64,000 nucleotides of DNA from Streptomyces antioxidans (GCF_000968685.2 NZ_LAKD02000043.1:62001-126000); one strand, 5' to 3'. Positions 51,896 through 59,976 are shown, numbered from the stretch's first letter. Translations and numbers: made by a program. Notes: generated by a model not told the origin, from the letters alone.

Positions 51896-52755
51896 ATGCC
51901 CTCCCTCCCGAGCGCCGCCACCGCGGCCCGGTACCGTTCCTCGTCCCCGGACAGAAACCGCCCCGCGAACTCCCGCCATGCCGCCGGGTCGGCGGCGGCC
52001 TTGGCGTACGCGCTCTGGAACGCCTCGTCCCGCCCGTAGTCGGGGGCGCAGGAGGTGAAGTGCGCGCCCCCCGGAGCCTCGATCACACCGGTCACCGCAT
52101 GGCGCTTGACCAGCAGCGTCTGCGGACCGCCCGCATCCGCGAACCCGGCCGTGGCGACGACGCGTTCACAGGAGAGATACGCCTCGGCTGCCGCCTCGCA
52201 GAACAGGTCGTCGAAGTACGGATCGGGCCCGAGGTACTGCCCGTTGCCCTGTGCGTCCGCCCGGTTGAGGTGCACCAGCGCCACGTCCAGCCGCAGCGCG
52301 GGCACCGCCACCAGCTCCTCACCGTCCTCGTACGGCGATGTCACCGTCCGCAGCCCGGGGTTGACCGTCATGACGTCCGAGCCGAGCGCCGCGCGGACGG
52401 GCAGGAACGGCAGCCGGTGCACCGCGGCGGTCAGCCCCCACATCATCATCGCCTCGTCCAGCTCGGTCAGTTCGATGTCCCCCCGCTCGCGCGCCGCCCT
52501 GAAGTGCGGCTCCAGGGGGATCGAGTCGAGCGTGGCGAACGCCGTCACCAGCTTGCGGATCTTCCCGGCGGCGGCCAGCAGCCCGACATCGGGCCCGCCG
52601 AAGGAGACCACCGTCAGATCGGTGGCATCCGACCGCAGCAGGGCGCGGACCAGCGCCATGGGCTTGCGCCGTGACCCCCAGCCGCCGATCCCGACCGTCA
52701 TACCGCTGCGGATCCGGCCGACGGCCTCCTCGGCCGTCATCGTCTTGTCGGCCAA
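51892..52755 (-). CDS. ipdA: IpdA-like CoA-transferase family alpha subunit
   Basis: This 287-residue alpha-type subunit opens SGMTVGIGGWGSRRKPMALV (about 18-37), followed by LTVVSFGGPDVGLLAAAGK and ending with IEAPGGAHFTSCAPDYGRDE. The GWGSRRKPMA text is, from memory, close to Rv3551. The TTG start at 52755 gives MADKTMTAEEAV, similar to the mycobacterial N-terminus, and has GGAAGGGG about 10 nt upstream. The alternative ATG is at 52740. It lies 6 bp after the echA20-like stop and overlaps ipdB. It probably acts with IpdB on ring-C/D intermediates. Confidence 0.8.
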   Translation of the reverse strand: MADKTMTAEEAVGRIRSGMTVGIGGWGSRRKPMALVRALLRSDATDLTVVSFGGPDVGLLAAAGKIRKLVTAFATLDSIPLEPHFRAARERGDIELTELDEAMMMWGLTAAVHRLPFLPVRAALGSDVMTVNPGLRTVTSPYEDGEELVAVPALRLDVALVHLNRADAQGNGQYLGPDPYFDDLFCEAAAEAYLSCERVVATAGFADAGGPQTLLVKRHAVTGVIEAPGGAHFTSCAPDYGRDEAFQSAYAKAAADPAAWREFAGRFLSGDEERYRAAVAALGREGI

Positions 52756-52761
52756 CGCCGC

Positions 52762-53517
52762 TCACCCCTTCCCGGTGCTCCTGGCGACGAACGCGTCGCG
52801 GTGCCCGTCGGACAGGCCCGCCAGATTGGCCTCGAAGGTGAAGCCCTGCTCGAAGCGGTAGCTCCGGCGCACATCGACCGGATCGATGCCGTTGATGGCA
52901 GCCTTCGCCAGCCGCAGCAGCGCACCGTCCTTGGCGGCGATCTCCCCGGCCAGCTCCAGCGCCGCCGCCCGCAGCCCGGCGCGCGGCACGACCCGCCACA
53001 CCGAACCGTGCCGGTGCAGCTCCTCGGCGGTCGCGGTGCGCGCGGTGAAGTACAGCGCGCGCATCAGCTGGAGCGGGACCAGCCGCGCCAGATGGGTGGC
53101 CGCGCCCAGTGCGCCCCGGTCCAGCTCGGGCAGGCCGAACGTGGCGTCCTCGCTGGCCACGATCGCGTCGGCGTTCCCGGCCAGACCGATGCCACCGCCC
53201 AGGCAGAAGCCGTGGACGGCGGCGACGACCGGGACCGGGCAGTCGTAGACGGCGGCGAACGCCTCGGCACATCCGCGGTTGGCGCCGATGAGCGCCGTAT
53301 GGCCCTCGGCCGCCTGGATCTCCTTGATGTCCACCCCCGCGTTGAAGCCCCGGCCCTCCGCGGCCAGCACCACACAGCGCACCGACGGGTCGGCGCCCGC
53401 GGTGCGCAGCGCCGCGGCCAGCTCGTACCAGCCCTGTACGGGCAGGGCGTTGACGGGTGGGAAGTCCATGGCGACCAGGGACACGCCCGCGGCCGGGGCG
53501 GAGGTGGAGACACCCAT
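52762..53517 (-). CDS. echA20: EchA20-like enoyl-CoA hydratase/hydrolase family protein
   Basis: This 251-residue crotonase-fold protein has VVLAAEGRGFNAGVDIKEIQ (oxyanion hole), VVAAVHGFCLGGGIGLAGNA and ATFGLPELDRGALGAATHL. In M. tuberculosis EchA20 hydrolytically opens a ring of the HIP-derived CoA ester just before IpdAB act, and gene order here is the same. The ATG at 53517 is chosen; the longer frame from 53547 would run across the operator. It is the first gene of the minus-strand unit echA20-ipdA-ipdB-ipdC, possibly with the gltD-like gene. Confidence 0.8.
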   Translation of the reverse strand: MGVSTSAPAAGVSLVAMDFPPVNALPVQGWYELAAALRTAGADPSVRCVVLAAEGRGFNAGVDIKEIQAAEGHTALIGANRGCAEAFAAVYDCPVPVVAAVHGFCLGGGIGLAGNADAIVASEDATFGLPELDRGALGAATHLARLVPLQLMRALYFTARTATAEELHRHGSVWRVVPRAGLRAAALELAGEIAAKDGALLRLAKAAINGIDPVDVRRSYRFEQGFTFEANLAGLSDGHRDAFVARSTGKG

Positions 53518-53527
53518 GAGCAGATCC

Positions 53528-53566
53528 GCTACCTTTCCACCAAACATTTGTTAGGTGAAAGGTAGC
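53528..53566. promoter_or_regulatory. Nested inverted-repeat operator between the divergent ipd-like and SDR units
   Basis: The core ACCAAACATTTGTTAGGT (53539-53556) fits ACC-N-AACA-NN-TGTT-N-GGT. It is enclosed by exact 10-bp arms GCTACCTTTC (53528-53537) and GAAAGGTAGC (53557-53566). It ends 11 bp from the echA20-like start and 30 bp from the SDR start. It looks like a TetR-type operator controlling both units. It does not match the published KstR2 motif AnCAAGnnCTTGnT. Confidence 0.75.
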
Positions 53567-53595
53567 AGCGCTCATCGCGCAGCGGGAGGTGTCTT

Positions 53596-54411
53596 GTGGC
53601 CGTCACCATCGATCTCGCCGGGCGCGTCGCCGTCGTCACCGGCGGCACGCGGGGCGTGGGAGCGGGGATCACCCGGGCCCTGCTCACCGCAGGAGCCGAG
53701 GTGGTGATCTGTGCGCGCCGCGCGCCCGACAGACCCATCGAGGCGGACGGTCGCAGGGCGCACTTCGAATCGCTCGACATCCGGGACGTGGACGCGGTCG
53801 CCGCGTTCTTCGCCCGGCTGCGCCGCTCCCACCGGCGGCTCGACCTGCTGGTCAACAACGCGGGAGGAAGCCCCTACGGACTGATCGCCGAGGCCGGGCA
53901 GCGCCGCGCCGCCCGCGTCGTGGAGCTCAATCTGACCGCTCCCATGACCGTCTCCCTGAGCGCCTACGAGCTGATGCGCCATCAGGAGGGCGGGGGCTCG
54001 ATCGTGATGATCGGCAGCGTCAGCGGCACCCGCCCGTCCCCCGGCACCGGACCCTATGGCGCCGCCAAGGCGGGGCTGGAGAACCTCTCCCGCACCCTGG
54101 CCGTGGAGTGGGCCCCCGCGATCCGGGTCAACACGCTCGTGCTCGGCATGGTCCGCACCGAACTGTCGCATCTGCACTACGGGGACGAGGACGGCATCGC
54201 CGCCGTCGGCCGGACCGTGCCGCTCGGGCGGATGGCCGAGCCCGTAGAGGCCGGTGACGCCTGTGTGTTCCTCGCCTCCGGACTGGCCCGGTACATCAGC
54301 GGCGCCAGCATCGCCATCCACGGGGGCGGGGAGCGCCCGGCGTTCCTCGACGCCGCCAACGTCAACCAGCCGGCCGCCGGCACCGGCCGGACGGCACCAC
54401 GGGAGGACTGA
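53596..54411 (+). CDS. SDR family oxidoreductase (Rv3549c-like position)
   Basis: This 271-residue classical short-chain dehydrogenase has a cofactor motif TGGTRGVGAGI (about 15-25), LLVNNAGGSPYG, catalytic Ser in MIGSVSGTRPS, and Tyr-x-x-x-Lys in GPYGAAKAG. The typical GIG is GVG here, and both catalytic residues are kept. It is the first gene of the plus-strand arm opposite echA20, like Rv3549c in mycobacteria. A role on a steroid-derived acyl-CoA is inferred. The GTG has GGGAGG upstream. Its stop is 1 bp before the next ATG. Confidence 0.85.
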   Translation: MAVTIDLAGRVAVVTGGTRGVGAGITRALLTAGAEVVICARRAPDRPIEADGRRAHFESLDIRDVDAVAAFFARLRRSHRRLDLLVNNAGGSPYGLIAEAGQRRAARVVELNLTAPMTVSLSAYELMRHQEGGGSIVMIGSVSGTRPSPGTGPYGAAKAGLENLSRTLAVEWAPAIRVNTLVLGMVRTELSHLHYGDEDGIAAVGRTVPLGRMAEPVEAGDACVFLASGLARYISGASIAIHGGGERPAFLDAANVNQPAAGTGRTAPRED

Positions 54412-54412
54412 G

Positions 54413-55327
54413 ATGAGCGGACTGTGCGACGGGCGCGTCGCCGTCGTCACCGGAGCCGGCCGCGGCCTCGGGCGGGCGCACGCACTCGCCTTCGCCGCCG
54501 AGGGCGCGAAGGTCGTCGTCAACGACCTCGGCGTGGCCGCGGACGGCGCCGGGGCGTCGGCGCTACCGGCCCAGCGGGTCGTCGACGAGATCTGGGCCGC
54601 GGGCGGGGAGGCGGTGGCCCACGGCGGCGACATCACCACCACCGACGGCGCCGCCTCCCTGGTGGCCACCGCCCTCGACACCTACGGCCAGCTCGACACC
54701 CTCGTCAACAACGCCGGGTTCCTGCGCGACCGCATGCTCGTCAACCTCGGCGAGGACGAGTGGGACGCGGTGATCCGCGTCCACCTCAAGGGCCACTTCC
54801 TGCCGCTGCGGCACGCCGCCGCCCACTGGCGCGCCGAGGCGAAGGCGGGCTGCAGCCCGGTCGCCCGGGTGGTCAACACCAGCTCCGGGGCCGGGCTGCT
54901 GGGCAGTGTCGGACAGGGCAACTACTCCGCGGCCAAGGCCGGGATCCTCGGCCTGACCTCGGTGGCCGCCGCCGAACTCGGCCGCTACGGAGTCCAGGTC
55001 AACGCCATCGCCCCGGCGGCCCGCACCCGGATGACGGAGGCCACGTTCGCCGGTGCCATGGCCGCGCCGGACGACCCCGCGGCCTTCGACGCGATGGCCC
55101 CCGAGAATGTCTCACCGCTCGTCGTCTGGCTCGGCTCGGCCGCCTGCGCCGGGGTCACCGGCCGGGTCTTCGAGGCGGAGGCCGGGCGGATCACCGTCAT
55201 GGAGGGCTGGCGGCCGGGCCCCACCGCAGACAAGGGCGCCCGCTGGACACCGGCACAGGCGGGCGAGGCGGCGCGGAAGCTCCTCGCCGCGGCCGAACCG
55301 CCGCAACCGGTGTACGGCACGCCTTGA
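54413..55327 (+). CDS. SDR family oxidoreductase (Rv3548c/MFE-type)
   Basis: This 304-residue SDR resembles the dehydrogenase part of peroxisomal multifunctional enzyme 2. It has VVTGAGRGLGRAHALAFAAE, KVVVNDLGVAADGAGAS, the LVNNAGFLRDRML motif, Ser in VNTSSGAGLLG, and Tyr/Lys in QGNYSAAKAGIL. Such enzymes usually oxidise 3-hydroxyacyl-CoAs. It matches Rv3548c in position, beside the first SDR. The ATG at 54413 has GGGAGGA upstream. It is the last gene of the plus arm. Confidence 0.85.
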   Translation: MSGLCDGRVAVVTGAGRGLGRAHALAFAAEGAKVVVNDLGVAADGAGASALPAQRVVDEIWAAGGEAVAHGGDITTTDGAASLVATALDTYGQLDTLVNNAGFLRDRMLVNLGEDEWDAVIRVHLKGHFLPLRHAAAHWRAEAKAGCSPVARVVNTSSGAGLLGSVGQGNYSAAKAGILGLTSVAAAELGRYGVQVNAIAPAARTRMTEATFAGAMAAPDDPAAFDAMAPENVSPLVVWLGSAACAGVTGRVFEAEAGRITVMEGWRPGPTADKGARWTPAQAGEAARKLLAAAEPPQPVYGTP

Positions 55328-55349
55328 GAGGCCTCCGATCCTGAGGGGT

Positions 55350-55363
55350 GGGGGATATCCCCC
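55350..55363. repeat. Perfect palindrome GGGGGATATCCCCC
   Basis: This 14-bp exact palindrome lies 22 bp after the second SDR stop. Its core GGGATATCCC fits the centre (GGGAWWTCCC) of the PAS-LuxR target, but the outer CTV/BAG bases do not fit well. It could be a weak operator or chance. Confidence 0.45.
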
Positions 55364-55455
55364 GTACGGGACGGGCGGCAACGGGATGGAACCCCGGTGC
55401 CGCCCGACGGCACGATGATCCGCGAACGGCACGGAACGAGGCAGGGAGCAGGTTC

Positions 55456-55638
55456 GTGGGAGTGCGGGTGAGGACCGTGGCGCTGTGGGCGGGGATCGGC
55501 GCGGTGGCGGTGACGGCGGACGGGATCACGTCGACCACCGCCGACGGGGAGCGCCAACTGGTCCTGCCCGGCCGCAGCGCTACTCCGCCGCGGCCCTCGG
55601 TTCGGGCACACAGCCCGCCTGCCGCAGCAGGGCGCTGA
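55456..55638 (+). CDS. Possible small ORF, unrecognised
   Basis: The GTG-started frame gives 60 residues with a short hydrophobic N-terminal stretch (VRTVALWAGIGAVAVTA) and then polar, Pro/Arg-rich text. A GGGAGC site precedes the GTG. Its 3' end overlaps the antisense end of the SGNH hydrolase gene by 59 bp, which counts against it. It resembles no family I know. Confidence 0.25.
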   Translation: MGVRVRTVALWAGIGAVAVTADGITSTTADGERQLVLPGRSATPPRPSVRAHSPPAAAGR

Positions 55639-56701
55639 AGCGGGAGGCGAGCACCGGATGGCCGTCCGCCGCGGGATGCAGCCGGTCCCCGCCCTCGGCC
55701 TCCAGCATCAGCCGCGCATGGACGGGGCCGAACGCATCGGGGCCGTGGAGGTAGTGCGGCCGCGCGTCGCCGTGGTCGCGCAGCAGGGTCACCGCCCGGC
55801 GTATGTGCGCCCGACACTCACGCATCGTCATCCCCGAAGGGCCCGGCACCTCCTCCCGCTCGGGCGCGGTGATCGTGGACATCACGGCGAACGGGGTCGT
55901 GGGGTGGCCCTCGCGCACGGTGCGGACGAAACCGACGAGCGCCGAGACCAGCGCGTCGCGGTGGTGGCTGCCGAGCGCCTGGACATTGACCCCGACGCAG
56001 AGGGTGAGGAGATCGGCCGGCAGGTCCCGCATCAACCGCGCCGTCATGGGCTCCAGACAGCTGGACCTGCCCAGGGCCAGCGAGGTGAGATCCCAGCCGT
56101 GCCGCCGGGCCACCAGGGCGGTCCAGGTCCGGCTGGGGGACGCGGCGCCGCGCCCCTGCGAGATGGAGCTGCCGCAGTGGACCCAGCGCGGCCCCGGCCC
56201 GGGCTCGTCGCCCGCCACGGCCGCGCCCGCCGCCACGGACAGTCCGCGCAGCCGGAACTGGTGGTAGACGGGCAGCCACAGCTCGACCGCCGCCATCCGC
56301 CCCGGCAGCCGCTCGCACCGGAACTCGGCGTCACCGCCGTGGGTTTCCAGCCGCACGGTCTCGGCCCGCCGCCCGTCGCACACCACATCGAGACGGGCCC
56401 GCTCCCCGGGCCCGTTCAGCGCGGGCGCGGGGTCGGCCTGATAGCGGCAGACCAGCGAGGAGCTGTCCGTGCGCAGCGTCACGCGCACCCCGGACGGCAT
56501 CGCGGCCCGGCCAAGACCGCCCTCGGGGAGATACAGCGCCGCCTCCTCGCGCGGCAGCCGCCACGGGGCGGTCCACCCATCGCCCCGCTGCAGGGACACC
56601 GCGCCCCGGTAGCGCAGCCGGGGGTCGTCATGAGCCAGGTCGAGCGAGGCGCTGGCGGGGCGGGTCTGCATGCTGGCGAGTCTGGCACCCGCCTCGGACA
56701 T
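55580..56701 (-). CDS. SGNH/GDSL-type hydrolase with N-terminal accessory domain
   Basis: This 373-residue protein has an N-terminal beta-rich accessory domain (about 20-160). The SGNH hydrolase domain has the nucleophile Ser in VHCGSSISQG, the oxyanion Gly in LALGRSS, Asn in LCVGVNVQALG, and Asp-x-x-His in GGDRLHPAADGH. It probably acts as an esterase on an acylated glycan or similar. No signal peptide is visible. ATG 56701 is preferred over 56671. It is divergent from the FAD oxidoreductase gene. Confidence 0.82.
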   Translation of the reverse strand: MSEAGARLASMQTRPASASLDLAHDDPRLRYRGAVSLQRGDGWTAPWRLPREEAALYLPEGGLGRAAMPSGVRVTLRTDSSSLVCRYQADPAPALNGPGERARLDVVCDGRRAETVRLETHGGDAEFRCERLPGRMAAVELWLPVYHQFRLRGLSVAAGAAVAGDEPGPGPRWVHCGSSISQGRGAASPSRTWTALVARRHGWDLTSLALGRSSCLEPMTARLMRDLPADLLTLCVGVNVQALGSHHRDALVSALVGFVRTVREGHPTTPFAVMSTITAPEREEVPGPSGMTMRECRAHIRRAVTLLRDHGDARPHYLHGPDAFGPVHARLMLEAEGGDRLHPAADGHPVLASRFSALLRQAGCVPEPRAAAE

Positions 56702-56814
56702 GCGGGGGAACCGCTCCGCGCCTTCTCCACATCCTTCGCGTAGCGTGCCTGAAGCCGATAAAAGCACCGCATCGCACGAGGGCAGGAGTCGCGCGAGGGC
56801 AGAAGGGGCACCGG

Positions 56815-58437
56815 ATGGCCGAGGCAGACGCCGTCGTCGTCGGGTCCGGTGTCAACGGCCTGGTCGCCGCCGCGGAGCTGGCCCTGGCCGGATGGACCGT
56901 CGTCCTGGTGGAGCGCGAACCGGACATCGGCGGGTTCATCGCCACCGAGGAGCGCACCCTGCCGGGCTACCTCCATGACACCTACTCCTCCTGGCATCCG
57001 CTGTTCGTCTCCGGCCCGGCGTTCGCGCGTCTGGGGGAGCCCTTGCGGCGCCATGGGCTGGAGTACCGCAACACCGATGAGTGGGTCATCGCCAGCGTGG
57101 CCGACGACGGCAGGGTCACGCTCGCGCACCGCGATCCGGAACGCACCGTCGAGGGCTTCGCGCACGAGGCCGACCGGGGCGCGTATCTGGCCGCGCTCGG
57201 CCGGCTGGGCGCCAGCATGGAGGCGATCGGCGGCCTGCTGGCCGGCGAGCTCCGCTCACCGGCCGTACTCCGCCACGCGATCGCCCTGCTGCGCGGCGGC
57301 GGTCGGCAGGGGGCGGAGCGGTGGCTGCGCTCGGTGGCCACCAGCGGCCGCGGTTACCTGCGCGCGGAGTTCCGCGGCCACGAGGTGGACCATCTCTTCG
57401 CCCCGTGGCTGCTGCACGCGGGGCTGTCGCCGGACCACGCGTCGGGCGGATTCCTGGTGCCGCTGCTCGCCGCCACCCTGCACGGCGCCGGAGTGCCGGT
57501 GGTGGCCGGTGGCGCGGGCCGGTTCCTCGTCGCCTTCAGGTCGCTGCTGACGACGACGGGCGTACGGGTGGAGACCGGCACCCGGGTCGACCGCGTCCTC
57601 GTCGAGCGGGGCCGCGCCGTGGGAGTGGCCGCCGGCGGCCGGGTCTTCCGCGCCCGCCGCGCGGTCCTCGCCTCGGTGACCCCCACCGCCCTCTACGGCA
57701 CCCTCCTGCCGGAGGGCTCGGTCCGCCCCCAACTGCGCGGCGAGGCACGGCGGTTCCGCTACGGCCGCGCCGCGATGCAGATCCATGTCGCGCTGTCCGG
57801 GCCGCTCGGCTGGCGCGACGCACGGCTGAACACGCTCCCGCTGGTCCATCTGACCGACGGTTCTGACAGCACCGGTATCGCCTGCGCCGAGGCCGAGGCG
57901 GGTCTGCTGCCCCGGCGGCCCACCGTGGTGGTCGGGCAGCAGTACGTCCTGGACCCCGGCCGGGTGCCGCCCGGGGCCGCCGCGCTGTGGCTGCAGCTGC
58001 AGGAGGTGCCGTCCACCCCGCGCGGCGACGCGGCCGGTGAACTGGACACCACCCGGGGCTGGACCCCGGAGCTGGCCCGGGGCTACGCCGACCGGGTGCT
58101 GGACCGGATCGCCCGGCACGCACCCGATCTGCCGGGCAAGGTGCTCGCCGTCGATGTCATCGCGCCACCGGACCTGGCCCGCCGGAACCCCAACGCGGTC
58201 GACGGCGATCCGTACGGCGGTTCCCTCGAACTCGACCAGAGCTTCCTCTGGCGCCCCCTGCCCGCCACGGGACGGCACGCGACCGATGTCGACGGGCTCT
58301 GGCACATCGGCGCGTCCACCCACCCGGGAGCGGGACTGGGCGGTGTCTCCGGGCACATCGTCGCCACCGCGCTCACCAGAGAGCCGCGATTCGCCCGGCT
58401 GGCCCGGCTCTCACCCGGGCGACGGGTGAGAGGCTGA
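56815..58437 (+). CDS. Phytoene-desaturase-like FAD oxidoreductase
   Basis: This 540-residue NAD(P)/FAD-dependent amine-oxidase superfamily protein begins with AVVVGSGVNGLVAAAELALA (about 6-25) and EREPDIGGFIATEE. The C-terminal FAD motif is LWHIGASTHPGAGLGGVSGH. It is closest in layout to CrtI/CrtN and PYROXD2-like proteins. No phytoene synthase or other carotenoid gene is adjacent, so the substrate is open. The ATG has GAAGGGG upstream. It ends 5 bp before the convergent rpf gene's stop, with no terminator between. Confidence 0.85.
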   Translation: MAEADAVVVGSGVNGLVAAAELALAGWTVVLVEREPDIGGFIATEERTLPGYLHDTYSSWHPLFVSGPAFARLGEPLRRHGLEYRNTDEWVIASVADDGRVTLAHRDPERTVEGFAHEADRGAYLAALGRLGASMEAIGGLLAGELRSPAVLRHAIALLRGGGRQGAERWLRSVATSGRGYLRAEFRGHEVDHLFAPWLLHAGLSPDHASGGFLVPLLAATLHGAGVPVVAGGAGRFLVAFRSLLTTTGVRVETGTRVDRVLVERGRAVGVAAGGRVFRARRAVLASVTPTALYGTLLPEGSVRPQLRGEARRFRYGRAAMQIHVALSGPLGWRDARLNTLPLVHLTDGSDSTGIACAEAEAGLLPRRPTVVVGQQYVLDPGRVPPGAAALWLQLQEVPSTPRGDAAGELDTTRGWTPELARGYADRVLDRIARHAPDLPGKVLAVDVIAPPDLARRNPNAVDGDPYGGSLELDQSFLWRPLPATGRHATDVDGLWHIGASTHPGAGLGGVSGHIVATALTREPRFARLARLSPGRRVRG

Positions 58438-58442
58438 TGTCC

Positions 58443-59705
58443 TCAGAGACCGACGCCGTGTGACCGCAGATAGGCGAGCGGATTGATGTCCGAGCCGTAG
58501 CCGGGGCCGGTGCGGATCTCGAAGTGGAGATGCGGTCCGGTGGCATTGCCCGTGGAGCCCGAACGGCCGATCTGCTGGCCGCCGTTGACGTTCTGCCCGG
58601 CCCGCACCGACAGCTGCGAGAGATGCCCGTACTGGCTGTACTTGCCGTCCGGATGCCGGATGACCACCTGGTAGCCGTACGCGCCGCCCCAGCCCGCCGA
58701 GACCACATGGCCCGAGCCCACGGCCTTCACCGAGGTGCCGATGGACACGGGAAAGTCCACGCCCGTGTGATAGCCGCTCGACCAGCTGGATCCGGCCGCC
58801 CGGTAGGCGGTGCTCGGGCTGACGCCTCGGACCGGGGCGGTGAAGCCCGAGGAGACGACGGGCTTGCTGGCCCGCTCCCTGCTGGTGTGCTTCTCGGGCT
58901 TCGGGTGCGGCGCGGGCTTCGGCTTCGCCTTGGCCTTGTGCTCGGGTTCGGCCTTGGCCTTGTGGTGGGGCTCGGGTTCCGCCTTGGGTTTGGCGGTGGC
59001 CTTACCGCCCTTGAGGGAGAGCTTCTGGCCGGGGTAGATCAGATCGGGATCGCCGCCGATCGTCTCGCGGTTGGTCTCGTAGAGCCTCTTCCAGCCGCCG
59101 TTGACGTCGTGGGTGTCGGCGATGCGGGACAGCGAGTCGCCGCTGACGACCACATAGCGGCCGGACTTCGTGGGGGCGTGCCCGGGGAGGCTGGTGGGCG
59201 TGGGCTTGCTCGCCCCCGCCTGCTGGGCCTTCTCGGGCCGATGGGTCCGCTCGGCCGGGGCGGCGGCCGTCCCGACGGACTTCTGGGCGTTCTGTACGGG
59301 CTTCTGGGCGCTCTGCGGCGCCGCGTCGTCCCGCGTCAGACCGGCCTTGCCGGAACACACCGGCCAGGCGCCGGGACCCTGGCCGTCGAGCACCTTCTCC
59401 GCGATCGCGATCTGCTGGTCCTTGGTGGCCAGATCGGCCCGCGCCGCATGGGCCGTGCCGCCGTACGCCTCCCATGTGCTCTGCGTGAACTGCAGCCCGC
59501 CGTAGAAGCCGTTGCCGGAGTTGATGTCCCAGTTGTCGGTGGACTCGCACTGCGCCACCTTGTCCCAGGTTTCGCCCGAGGCCGCGGACGCGCCCGCGGC
59601 GCCGACGAGGGGAAGGGCGATTCCGGCGCCGCCCGCCGTGACGCTCAGCGAGGCACGGGAGATGCGGTTGGGCTTGTAGCGGCGGTGGCGTCCCCGTAAG
59701 GGCAT
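58443..59705 (-). CDS. Secreted Rpf-LysM-M23 muralytic protein (second paralogue), TTA codon 3
   Basis: This 420-residue protein has an export signal (about 1-42), an Rpf transglycosylase domain (about 43-118, catalytic Glu54 in QCESTDNW) and a Gln/Ala linker. A LysM domain (about 182-232) and a Lys/Pro/His repeat linker (KAKAEPEHKAKAKPKP) follow. The M23 zinc endopeptidase domain (about 310-402) carries HTGVD and HLHFE. It matches the paralogue at 2323-3495 throughout but has a longer linker. The third codon is TTA (59697-59699), so translation should need the bldA tRNA. A perfect CRP-type box and a good promoter lie upstream. Activity is inferred to be wall remodelling during germination or development. 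Confidence 0.92.
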   Translation of the reverse strand: MPLRGRHRRYKPNRISRASLSVTAGGAGIALPLVGAAGASAASGETWDKVAQCESTDNWDINSGNGFYGGLQFTQSTWEAYGGTAHAARADLATKDQQIAIAEKVLDGQGPGAWPVCSGKAGLTRDDAAPQSAQKPVQNAQKSVGTAAAPAERTHRPEKAQQAGASKPTPTSLPGHAPTKSGRYVVVSGDSLSRIADTHDVNGGWKRLYETNRETIGGDPDLIYPGQKLSLKGGKATAKPKAEPEPHHKAKAEPEHKAKAKPKPAPHPKPEKHTSRERASKPVVSSGFTAPVRGVSPSTAYRAAGSSWSSGYHTGVDFPVSIGTSVKAVGSGHVVSAGWGGAYGYQVVIRHPDGKYSQYGHLSQLSVRAGQNVNGGQQIGRSGSTGNATGPHLHFEIRTGPGYGSDINPLAYLRSHGVGL

Positions 59706-59755
59706 GGACGGCTCCTTCTCGTGCTGCCGGGTGCGGCGAGCTGCCGGGCGGGCCA

Positions 59756-59785
59756 AAGATAAGGGGGCCGATTTGGGCACAACAA
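59756..59785 (-). promoter_or_regulatory. Candidate promoter of the second rpf gene
   Basis: On the minus strand TTGTTG (59780-59785) and TATCTT (59756-59761) are 18 bp apart, placing the transcript start about 45 bp before the ATG. The CRP-type box is centred roughly 100 bp upstream of that start. Confidence 0.55.
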
Positions 59786-59844
59786 GAGGGAGTTCACCTA
59801 GAAAGCGGGCCATAGCGCGCTGTGCTGCGACCCTCTTCCGTGTA

Positions 59845-59860
59845 TGTGATGTGCATCACA
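59845..59860. promoter_or_regulatory. CRP-type operator TGTGA-N6-TCACA
   Basis: TGTGATGTGCATCACA matches the CRP consensus TGTGA-N6-TCACA exactly and is palindromic over its outer 6 bp. Streptomyces has a Crp protein with a closely related target and a role in germination. Mycobacterial CRP (Rv3676) controls rpfA. Confidence 0.75.
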
Positions 59861-59941
59861 GTAATCCGGTCGGTGGTTCGGGTGGGACACAGGGTGACCG
59901 GCCCGCCCCGGCTTCCGGGCGCGCCGTACGGCCCGGAGCGA

Positions 59942-59976
59942 GCCGCCGCCCGCGACCGACGGTCGCGGGCGGCGGC
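59942..59976. terminator. Hairpin terminator of egtABCD
   Basis: Arms GCCGCCGCCCGCGACC (59942-59957) and its exact complement (59961-59976) flank a 3-nt loop, 21 bp after the egtD stop. Confidence 0.88.

Noticed and set aside
53539..53556. KstR2 operator in the ipd-like divergent gap
   Set aside because: The core lacks the AnCAAGnnCTTGnT pattern; it is reported as a different TetR-type operator instead.
55456..55638. Small GTG-started frame as a confident gene
   Set aside because: It overlaps the end of the SGNH hydrolase gene and resembles no family; kept only as a low-confidence entry.
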